From assembly GCF_006716315.1 (NCBI RefSeq), contig NZ_VFOV01000001.1, positions 354,501-418,500 on the forward strand: DNA of 64,000 nucleotides, written 5' to 3'. Within the stretch, counting starts at the first letter, position 1; each line of letters starts with the position of its first letter. The notes beneath the pieces were generated by a model. The model saw only the letters and a program-made list of their open reading frames with translations. It did no database searches and was not told the origin of the DNA. This document shows, one piece after another, positions 50,406-56,952 of the stretch. This stretch comes from Nocardioides albertanoniae (GTDB lineage: Bacteria > Actinomycetota > Actinomycetes > Propionibacteriales > Nocardioidaceae). The translations under genes and the position numbers were made by a program.

Positions 50406-51562
50406 ACGTGGCCACCACGTCGGTGTGGGACAACCTCGTCGGTCAGCGTCACGTGATCCCGACGCTGCAGACCGCCGCGGCCGGCCACGGCATGACCCAG
50501 AGCTGGCTCTTCACCGGCCCGCCGGGCTCGGGCCGGTCCAACGCCGCGATCGCCTTCGCTGCCGCGCTGCAGTGCCCCGACGGCGGCTGCGGCCGGTGCC
50601 ACGAGTGCCACACGGTGCTCGCCGGCAGCCACGCCGACGTCAACCTGGTGCGCACCGAGAAGCTGACCCTCGGCGTCGACGAGATCCGCGACCTGGTGCG
50701 CCAGTCGGCGCTCACCCCGGCCGGCAACCGCTGGCAGATCCTGATCGTCGAAGACGCCGACCGGCTCACCGAGCAGGCCAACAACGCGCTGCTCAAGGCG
50801 GTCGAGGAGCCCGGCGCGCGCACGGTGTGGATGCTCTGTGCGCCGACGGTCGAAGACGTGCTCCCCACCATCCGGTCGCGGTGCCGGCTGGTCACGCTGA
50901 GCACCCCGACGGCGCCCGACGTGACCGCCTTCCTCCAGCGCACCCTCGACGTCGACGAGGCTCGCGCGGCCTACGCCGCCCGCGCGAGCCAGGGCCACAT
51001 CGGCCGCGCCAAGGCGCTCGCCCGCGGCGACGACACCCGGCGGCGCCGTGAGCAGGTCGTGTCCTACCCGGCCCGGCTGAGCACCCTCGCCGATGCGCTG
51101 CGCGCGGCCGGTGAGCTGGTCGCGGTCTCCAAGGAGGAGGCCGACGCGGTCACCGCCGAGCTCGACGCCCGGGAGAAGGCAGACCTCGACGCCGGCTACG
51201 GCGTCGTCGACCGCGGCCGACGCCCTCGTGAGTACGGACCGGCCCTGTCGGCGCTCGAGAAGGACCAGAAGCGCCGCGCGACCCGGCGTCACCGCGACGT
51301 GATCGACCGTGGGCTGATGGATCTCGTCTCGGTCTACCGCGACGCGATCACGATCGCCTCGCGAGCCCCGGTGATGCTCGTCAACGAGGAGCACCGCGGC
51401 GAGATCGAGCAGCTCGCCGCCGCGACCTCGCCGGAGGTCAATCTGCAGCGCATCGGGGCGATCTTCGAGGCCCGCGAGCAGCTGCTGGAGTTCAACGTGC
51501 AGCCCCAGTTGGTGCTGGAGGCCATGATGGTGGCGCTGTTGCCGCCCGGAGGAGACCAGTGA
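50402..51562 (+). CDS. holB: DNA polymerase III delta-prime subunit
   Basis: A 386-residue clamp-loader subunit. The AAA+ domain has FTGPPGSGRSNAAIAF (about residues 36-51): arginine stands where an active P-loop has lysine, so ATP hydrolysis is unlikely, as in other delta-prime proteins. The zinc module is CPDGGCGRCHEC (about 58-69). The sensor region LIVEDADRLTEQANNALLKA is standard. It is coupled to tmk upstream (ATGA) and to the peptidase gene downstream (GTGA). Confidence 0.93.
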   Translation: MNVATTSVWDNLVGQRHVIPTLQTAAAGHGMTQSWLFTGPPGSGRSNAAIAFAAALQCPDGGCGRCHECHTVLAGSHADVNLVRTEKLTLGVDEIRDLVRQSALTPAGNRWQILIVEDADRLTEQANNALLKAVEEPGARTVWMLCAPTVEDVLPTIRSRCRLVTLSTPTAPDVTAFLQRTLDVDEARAAYAARASQGHIGRAKALARGDDTRRRREQVVSYPARLSTLADALRAAGELVAVSKEEADAVTAELDAREKADLDAGYGVVDRGRRPREYGPALSALEKDQKRRATRRHRDVIDRGLMDLVSVYRDAITIASRAPVMLVNEEHRGEIEQLAAATSPEVNLQRIGAIFEAREQLLEFNVQPQLVLEAMMVALLPPGGDQ

Positions 51563-53076
51563 AACTCAAAGCAGCCACCGGTGCTGTCGCCCTGACCGTG
51601 CTCGCCCTGTCCGGCTGTGGTGCCGGCGACGGTGGCACCCCGGAAGCCGACCAGGTCAGCCCGAGCGCGGCCGCGACGGCCGCCCCGGAGAAGGCCTTGC
51701 AGTCCTTCTACAGCCAGAAGCTCGACTGGAAGTCCTGCAACGGCGCCTTCGAGTGCGCGACGCTCGAGGTGCCGTTGGACTACACCGACCCAGCCGCCGG
51801 CTCCATCGACGTCGCGGTCATCAAGGACCCGGCCAACAAGGAGAAGATCGGCTCGCTGGCGATCAACCCGGGCGGTCCCGGCGGCTCCGGCATCGACTAC
51901 GCGCTCTACAACAACCAGTCCTTCAGCTCCGAGGTCCGTGACGCCTACGACATCGTCGGCTTCGACCCGCGTGGCGTCGGGCAGAGCACCCCGGTCGACT
52001 GCCTCGACGACGCCGCGCTCGACGACTACGTCGCGGTCGACCCCGCCCCCGACGACGCAGCCGAGGAGAAGGCCTACACCAAGACCGGCACCGACATGGC
52101 CAAGGGCTGCGCCGCCCAGAAGGGCGGCATCTCCGCCCACGTCAGCACCGTCGAGGCGGCCCGCGACATGGACGTGCTCCGTGCGGCGCTCGGCGAGGAC
52201 CAGCTCGACTACTTCGGTGCCTCCTACGGCACCCAGCTCGGATCGACGTACGCCGAGCTCTATCCCGACCGCGTCGGTCGCTTCGTGCTCGACGGGGCGA
52301 TCGCACCAGGGCTCAGCGTGCTCGAGTCCAACCTGGCCCAGGCCAAGGGCTTCGAGGTCGCGCTCCGCTCCTACGTGGAGAGCTGTGTCGACAAGGGCGA
52401 CTGCTTCCTCGGTGACACCGTCGACGAGGGCGTCGAGCGAGTGCAGAAGCTGATGGCCGACATCGACGACAAGCCGCTGCCTGCCGGCGACCGTGAGCTC
52501 ACCTCGGGCAACGCTCTCTACGGCCTGATCACCCCGCTCTACGTAGAGGCCTACTGGCCCGAGCTGACCAAGGCCCTCGAGGGTGCCATCAAGGGCGACG
52601 GCACCACCTTGATGAGCCTGTCCGACAGCTATGCCGGTCGTGATCCCGAGGGCGGCTATGCCAACAACACGATGGAAGCCAACTGGGCGATCAACTGCCT
52701 CGACGACTCCTCCGGGCTGAGCCCCGAGGAGGTGCGCAAGGAGCTGCCGGCCTTCGAGAAGGCCGCGCCCACCTTCGGCGCCGCGTTGGCCTGGATGCTC
52801 AACGGCTGCGCCGGGGAGAAGTTCAAGGCCAGCGAGCCCGAGCCGAAGATCGACGCCGAGGGCTCCAACCCGATCGTCGTCGTCGGCACCACCCGCGACC
52901 CGGCCACGCCCTACGAGTGGGCCAAGGAGCTCGCCAAGGCCCTCGACGCCGGGGTGCTGGTCTCTCGCGACGGTGACGGTCACACCGGCTACATGCAGGG
53001 CAACCGCTGCGTCGACGGCGCCATCAACGACTACCTGGTCGACGGCAAGGTGCCCGACGACGGCCTGGAGTGCTGA
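51559..53076 (+). CDS. Secreted lipoprotein peptidase, alpha/beta hydrolase (tripeptidyl aminopeptidase type)
   Basis: A 505-residue S33-type hydrolase. The lipobox LALSGC (C20) marks it as a lipoprotein. The oxyanion strand is INPGGPGGSG (about residues 97-106), the nucleophile Ser is in FGASYGTQLGS (about 219-229), the acid Asp is in GTTRDPATPYEW, and the base His is in RDGDGHTGYMQG. It is related to streptomycete SlpD/E and tripeptidyl aminopeptidase, removing N-terminal tripeptides outside the cell. The tmk-holB-peptidase-tRNA-Thr order is one I recall from streptomycetes. The start is GTG, overlapping the holB stop. Confidence 0.92.
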   Translation: MKLKAATGAVALTVLALSGCGAGDGGTPEADQVSPSAAATAAPEKALQSFYSQKLDWKSCNGAFECATLEVPLDYTDPAAGSIDVAVIKDPANKEKIGSLAINPGGPGGSGIDYALYNNQSFSSEVRDAYDIVGFDPRGVGQSTPVDCLDDAALDDYVAVDPAPDDAAEEKAYTKTGTDMAKGCAAQKGGISAHVSTVEAARDMDVLRAALGEDQLDYFGASYGTQLGSTYAELYPDRVGRFVLDGAIAPGLSVLESNLAQAKGFEVALRSYVESCVDKGDCFLGDTVDEGVERVQKLMADIDDKPLPAGDRELTSGNALYGLITPLYVEAYWPELTKALEGAIKGDGTTLMSLSDSYAGRDPEGGYANNTMEANWAINCLDDSSGLSPEEVRKELPAFEKAAPTFGAALAWMLNGCAGEKFKASEPEPKIDAEGSNPIVVVGTTRDPATPYEWAKELAKALDAGVLVSRDGDGHTGYMQGNRCVDGAINDYLVDGKVPDDGLEC

Positions 53077-53208
53077 CCGCTCTCCGCTGATCCGCACGAC
53101 CCGCATACCTCATCTGAGGTGTGTTCTCGGCGTTACCCGACCGGACGATCCGCCTGCTTCAGAGGATCTCCGCTGACAGTCACCTCGAGAAGAGAGGGTC
53201 ACGCCCCA

Positions 53209-53817
53209 GTGATCACCAACCTGCGCCTTCGCCTGACCACGAAGGCGTTCGCCGCCACCGCCGTCGCCGCCCTGGCGGTCGCGGTCGCCCCCGTCATCAG
53301 CCAACCGGCGTACGCATCCACGGCTCCTCATGCCGTGGTGGCGAAGGCCAAGGTGAGCTCCAAGGTCATCAAGGTCTCCGCGAACAGGTATGGCACCAAG
53401 TCGTATCGGCCGGTCGGCAAGCTGACCGCGGGAGGCCGGGCCGTGAAGGGCCGGCGGATCCACCTGCAGAAGAAGAGCAGCGGCCGCTGGATCAGCGTGA
53501 AGTCGTGCGTCACGAACCGATACGGCAAGTGCGCGGTGGTCATGACGCCGAAGGTGAGCCGCTACTACCGCTGGAAGTTCGCCGGTGACTCGCGCCGCAA
53601 GGCCGACGTGTCGAAGTCGTTCTACCTGAAGAAGCGCGGTTCGACGGGCGGCTCCGGCCTCGACTACACCTACCGCAACGGCGCGAAGGTCTACAACGCC
53701 ACCTCGGCCAACGACCTCGACTGCGGCCAGATCCCGGGCTACAAGAAGCCCGTGCGCGTGCACGGCTCCGACCCGTGGCGCCTCGACCGCGACAAGGACG
53801 GCTACGGCTGCGACTGA
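53209..53817 (+). CDS. Secreted protein with C-terminal Excalibur calcium-binding domain
   Basis: A 202-residue protein starting at GTG, with a signal peptide (about residues 1-36, ending PAYAS). A central domain (about 40-140) looks like a beta-sandwich of the Ig or S-layer adhesion type, with basic and aromatic residues and two cysteines (SCVTNRYGKC). The Excalibur domain (about 150-202) has NATSANDLDCGQIPGYKKPV and the DxDxDG-like DRDKDGYGCD. Excalibur domains bind calcium in extracellular proteins. A cell-surface or matrix role is likely. Confidence 0.85.
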   Translation: MITNLRLRLTTKAFAATAVAALAVAVAPVISQPAYASTAPHAVVAKAKVSSKVIKVSANRYGTKSYRPVGKLTAGGRAVKGRRIHLQKKSSGRWISVKSCVTNRYGKCAVVMTPKVSRYYRWKFAGDSRRKADVSKSFYLKKRGSTGGSGLDYTYRNGAKVYNATSANDLDCGQIPGYKKPVRVHGSDPWRLDRDKDGYGCD

Positions 53818-53840
53818 GGCTGCTACTGAGGCTGCGACTT

Positions 53841-53920
53841 CGTCAAGGTATGCAGCTCAGGGGTCACATCCCGGCCGGACCTCCGTACGGGATGTGAGCC
53901 TTCGCCTGCATACCTTGACG
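53841..53920. terminator. Two-stem 80-nt hairpin between convergent genes
   Basis: The outer arms CGTCAAGGTATGCAG (53841-53855) and CTGCATACCTTGACG (53906-53920) are perfect. Inside, TCACATCCCG (53864-53873) and CGGGATGTGA (53888-53897) form a second stem. It is 24 nt after the Excalibur gene stop and 12 nt from the convergent LysR stop. It probably terminates both transcripts but is unusually elaborate. Confidence 0.75.
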
Positions 53921-53932
53921 GAGGAACCGCCC

Positions 53933-54859
53933 CTACCGAGGCCGCACCGGGTCGGCGATGGCCTGGATCCGAGCGGTCGCGAGCTCGATCATCAGCGTCG
54001 CGGCGGGGGAGAGGGTGGCGTCGGTGCGATGGACGATGGCGAAGGTGTCGTACGTCCGGGGTCGCAGCGACACCCACCCCGCTGATGGCGCCAGCCGGGG
54101 GAGCAGCTGCTCGGCGGCTCCTCGGGGGATGACGCTGTCGGCGTAGCCCATCCCGACCAGCTCGACGACCGTCTCGACGTCCTCGACCTCGATCCGGCTC
54201 GGTGGGTTGCGGCCGGTCTCGTGGAGCAGGTTGCGCAGCGTGGTGCGGGTGGGGTCCTCCGAGCTCCAGGTCGTGTCGGCCATGACCAGGGTGGCCAGCG
54301 AGAGCCGGTGCGACGTGACCGGCGTGGCCAGGTGGGCCGGGTCCGCCGAGATGTAGACGAGCTCGTCGCGGGCGACCGGGTTGATCTTCAACCCTTCCCC
54401 CGAGACGCTGCCGACCGAGAGCATCGCCGCCTCGAGGCGTCCGCGGCGCAGGTCGTCCTGCACCTCGGATGAGTTCTGGCCGACCAGCTCGACGCGTACG
54501 CCCGGATACCGGTCGAGCACATCCGCCACCAGGCCCGCTCCGCCGTAGAGCCGAGCGATCCCGAACATCCCGAACCGGATCGTGCCGGTCTCGAACTGCT
54601 TGACCGACTGCACGGCCTTGCGGGCGTCCTCGGCCGCCGCGATCGTGCGCTCCGCGTGCGGCCGCAGCTCGTCGGCCACCCCGGTGGGCACGACTCCTCG
54701 GCCAACCCGGCGAAAAAGCTGCACACCGAGCGTACGCTCGAGACCTCTGACCTGCTCCGAGATCGACGGTTGCGCATACCCGAGCTCCTCGGCGGCCGCG
54801 GTCAGCGAGCCGTGCTCGTAGACCGCGAGGAACACCCGGAGCTGGTGCAGCGACAACAT
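53933..54859 (-). CDS. LysR-family transcriptional regulator
   Basis: A 308-residue regulator with the standard opening MLSLHQLRVFLAVYEHGSLT and helix-turn-helix AAAEELGYAQPSISEQVRGLE (about residues 21-41). A full-length substrate-binding effector domain follows. No divergent enzyme gene lies next to it, since the gene upstream is a small ORF and tRNA-Thr, so its target is unclear. An AT-rich leader near 54860-54905 probably contains its promoter. Confidence 0.88.
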   Translation of the reverse strand: MLSLHQLRVFLAVYEHGSLTAAAEELGYAQPSISEQVRGLERTLGVQLFRRVGRGVVPTGVADELRPHAERTIAAAEDARKAVQSVKQFETGTIRFGMFGIARLYGGAGLVADVLDRYPGVRVELVGQNSSEVQDDLRRGRLEAAMLSVGSVSGEGLKINPVARDELVYISADPAHLATPVTSHRLSLATLVMADTTWSSEDPTRTTLRNLLHETGRNPPSRIEVEDVETVVELVGMGYADSVIPRGAAEQLLPRLAPSAGWVSLRPRTYDTFAIVHRTDATLSPAATLMIELATARIQAIADPVRPR

Positions 54860-54989
54860 AGGGCCATCCTATGTCTTTTCAAGGAAAGATCGCCTACCTC
54901 TATGGATTGCGTTCGGTCATCCTTGAATCACCACCACTGCGTCCGTAGTCGGTGGTGGTTTGACGTTCACATAGGGGAGAAGAGCAGTA

Positions 54990-55148
54990 ATGAAGCACGG
55001 CGTTCGCCGCCTGGGCCGCCTCATCGGCAAGGGAAAGCCCACCCGCATGACCATCGACGAGCACGTCGAGGCGCACCGTTTTAGTGTCGAGCGCGCAGTC
55101 TCGGTACACTCGTCCGGTCCGCTCAACCAGAGCCGCTTCATGCGGTAA
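54990..55148 (+). CDS. Possible 52-residue basic peptide just upstream of tRNA-Thr
   Basis: MKHGVRRLGRLIGKGKPTRM opens a 52-residue reading frame with AGGGGAG about 10 nt before the ATG and GC-rich third positions in its first half. A hairpin (ACCACCAC/GGTGGTGGT, about 54929-54959) precedes it. The stop lies 12 nt before tRNA-Thr, and the second half overlaps the likely tRNA promoter, which counts against the 3' part being coding. No family is recognised. It is either a small protein or a chance ORF. Confidence 0.4.
   Translation: MKHGVRRLGRLIGKGKPTRMTIDEHVEAHRFSVERAVSVHSSGPLNQSRFMR
55105..55110 (+). promoter_or_regulatory. Candidate -10 element of tRNA-Thr
   Basis: TACACT at 55105-55110 fits TANNNT and stands 50 bp before the tRNA 5' end, with TTAGTG 18 bp upstream as a weak -35. 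No better candidate lies closer to the tRNA. Confidence 0.35.
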
Positions 55149-55160
55149 AGGTGACGGTAC

Positions 55161-55236
55161 GCCGCCTTAGCTCAGTCGGTAGAGCGTCTCACTCGTAATG
55201 AGAAGGTCGTCGGTTCGATTCCGACAGGCGGCTCCA
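55161..55236 (+). tRNA. tRNA-Thr (anticodon CGT)
   Basis: A 76-nt cloverleaf. The acceptor stem GCCGCCT pairs with AGGCGGC. The D-arm is AGCTCAGTCGGTAGAGC. The anticodon stem TCTCA/TGAGA has loop CTCGTAA with anticodon CGT, reading ACG (Thr). The T-arm is GTCGGTTCGATTCCGAC, and CCA is encoded. A terminator follows 8 nt downstream. A tyrosine-integrase fragment begins in that terminator, marking the tRNA 3' end as a past integration site. Confidence 0.97.
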
Positions 55237-55244
55237 CCAATAAT

Positions 55245-55283
55245 CCCCGTCTGACCTGCTAAAACGCAGGACGTCAGGCGGGG
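55245..55283 (+). terminator. Terminator of tRNA-Thr
   Basis: CCCCGTCTGAC and GTCAGGCGGGG pair, with an inner CCTGC/GCAGG stem, followed by TTCTTCG. It starts 8 nt after the CCA end. Confidence 0.88.
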
Positions 55284-55432
55284 TTCTTCGTGTTTGGGTC
55301 TACCGTTACGGCGAAGATTCCCCTCGAACCGGTCAGACCGGCCAAGCCAGCCTCGTCGGCGACCGTTCCTAGGTGGTGCAGGTAGATGTTTGTCATCGCG
55401 ATCGAAGCATGCCCCACCGCCGAATCCGCCGA
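55274..55432 (-). pseudogene. Tyrosine integrase remnant (C-terminal end only)
   Basis: The reverse strand encodes about 52 residues ending in a stop: GHASIAMTNIYLHHLGTVAD and then an Ala/Gly-rich tail. GHASIxxTxxYLHxLG is box II of tyrosine recombinases, including the conserved His and the catalytic Tyr. Everything N-terminal of it is missing; the reading frame upstream is a shadow of the DinB gene. It ends 37 bp from the tRNA-Thr 3' end, where integrases of tRNA-targeting elements normally sit. I read it as the scar of a lost prophage or integrative element. Confidence 0.75.
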
Positions 55433-55447
55433 TCTTTGGAGCTGACG

Positions 55448-55999
55448 TTGTCCAACCCCCTCACCCACGATCTGCTCATGACCTTCGAAGGCGTGCGACG
55501 GCGGCTGTTCGGCCGCCTTGAGGGCCTGGCCGACGCCGAGTACCTGTGGGAGCCTGCCGACGACAGTCTCAACATCCGCCCGGGCAGGGACGGTACCTAC
55601 CGCGTCGATTCGCTGTTCCCCGAGTCGGTCCCGGGCGTGCCCGACCCCGTCACGACGATCGCCTGGCGCATGATGCACATCGGCACCGGCTGCCTGCGGG
55701 GCTACGTGATCCACTTCTTCGAGGATGTCCCAGACTTCGGCGACCGCCTCACGTGGCCGGGCACCGCGAAGGAGGGTGTCCGAGCGCTCGCCGAGGACTG
55801 GGAGCGCTTCGTCTCGCGCATCGCGTCCCTCGGCGACAAAGGCCTGCTGGCGCCAATGGGCTCAGGACCCGGCGGCTGGGCTGACGAGCACTACCTGAAG
55901 CTCGCGCTGCACGCCCTCGACGAAGTCGCGCATCACGGCGGAGAGATCGGCCTGTTGCGCGATCTCTATCTGCGCGAGAGCCGCCGACCTCAGAGGTGA
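55448..55999 (+). CDS. DinB-superfamily protein
   Basis: A 183-residue four-helix-bundle protein, best started at TTG 55448 (MSNPLTHDLLMTFEGVRRRL) with GGAG 6 nt upstream. Longer in-frame starts run into the integrase scar. Histidines in THDLL, MMHIGTG and DEVAHHGGEIGLLRDLY fit the DinB three-histidine metal site. DinB proteins are thiol-dependent metalloenzymes of mostly unknown substrate; in actinobacteria mycothiol is the likely thiol. It directly abuts the integrase remnant, so it may mark the first gene beyond the integration scar. Confidence 0.82.
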   Translation: MSNPLTHDLLMTFEGVRRRLFGRLEGLADAEYLWEPADDSLNIRPGRDGTYRVDSLFPESVPGVPDPVTTIAWRMMHIGTGCLRGYVIHFFEDVPDFGDRLTWPGTAKEGVRALAEDWERFVSRIASLGDKGLLAPMGSGPGGWADEHYLKLALHALDEVAHHGGEIGLLRDLYLRESRRPQR

Positions 56000-56106
56000 C
56001 AACCAGCCACCCGTTGGCTCGCCTGGTGCTCCGCACGAATCATTCAAAGCGTCGGACTCCAGCGGTCACGGCGGTCCGCATCGCCGCCATGTACAAGGAG
56101 GACCAG

Positions 56107-56286
56107 ATGCCACGCTCAGTCAGCGGCCTCCCGGCGCGGCCCGACGTGTTGCTACGGGAGGGCGACGTCATCGCGCAGACTCCGTTCGGTACGCGGGTGC
56201 CGGTCACGCTCACCGTCGCCCGGGGTGGCCACGGACGCGCCAAGGCCCCATGTAATTACGGCGACCGGCGGCACGTCCGGTGCTAG
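56107..56286 (+). CDS. Possible 59-residue small protein with strong ribosome site
   Basis: AAGGAGG stands 5 nt before ATG 56107. The frame (MPRSVSGLPARPDVLLREGD onward) ends 9 nt before the GTG of the next hydrolase gene. No transmembrane segment or family is seen, and base use is less typical than in the neighbours. It may be a small cotranscribed protein, a leader for the hydrolase gene, or a broken gene. Confidence 0.4.
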   Translation: MPRSVSGLPARPDVLLREGDVIAQTPFGTRVPVTLTVARGGHGRAKAPCNYGDRRHVRC

Positions 56287-56295
56287 CTTCCCGAT

Positions 56296-56952
56296 GTGGA
56301 TACACGTCAGGTCGTGATGTTTCTTCATGCGCTGGGCGCGTGGCCGTCCTCGTGGGAGGCCCAGGTGCGTGGCCTGCCGGACGACTTCGTCGGGGTCGCG
56401 CCGGATATCCCGGGGGTCACCGAGGCAGACAAGGTGCGGTTCGACTTTGGCTCGGCGGCCGGGGCCATCGTCGCCGCGATCGACCAGCAGGGCGTTGCCC
56501 GCGCTCACGTGTGCGGGCTGTCATTGGGCGCGATGGTCGCGACCCAGATCGCCATCGACCACCCTGCCCGGGTGTCGTCGCTGGTGCTGTCGGGCAGTCA
56601 GGTGGCGCCCAACCTGGCTCTGATGGCCGCGCAGCGTGCCGTGATCCGGCTGCTGCCGGAGAAGACCGCGGCTCGTTTCGGGATGACGAAGAAGGGCTGG
56701 CTCGCGATGCTTCGCGAGATCGCCGCCGCCGACTTCCGCTCGGGCCTCAGTGACATCGACGTGCCGACGCTCGTGCTGTGCGGGTCGCGCGACGTCGCCA
56801 ACCTTCCGGCCGCCCGTCTCCTCGCCAGGTCGGTGCCCGGCGCCGAGCTGAAGGTTGTCAAAGGCGCCGGCCACGAGTGGAACTTGCAGTTCCCCGAGCT
56901 CTTCAACGACGTCATCGGCGACTTCTACCGGTCGTTGGGCGACCGGTCGTGA
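56296..56952 (+). CDS. Short alpha/beta hydrolase
   Basis: A 218-residue alpha/beta hydrolase starting at GTG. The oxyanion region is MFLHALGAWPSSW (about residues 8-20), the nucleophile Ser is in CGLSLGAMVA (about 74-83), the acid Asp is in LCGSRDVAN (about 163-171), and the base His is in GAGHEWN. It is shorter than the usual 260-290 because the cap domain is reduced to one helical insert. It resembles 3-oxoadipate enol-lactonase-type esterases, but the substrate is unknown. Its last 28 bp overlap the convergent DUF6351-type gene. Confidence 0.82.
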   Translation: MDTRQVVMFLHALGAWPSSWEAQVRGLPDDFVGVAPDIPGVTEADKVRFDFGSAAGAIVAAIDQQGVARAHVCGLSLGAMVATQIAIDHPARVSSLVLSGSQVAPNLALMAAQRAVIRLLPEKTAARFGMTKKGWLAMLREIAAADFRSGLSDIDVPTLVLCGSRDVANLPAARLLARSVPGAELKVVKGAGHEWNLQFPELFNDVIGDFYRSLGDRS

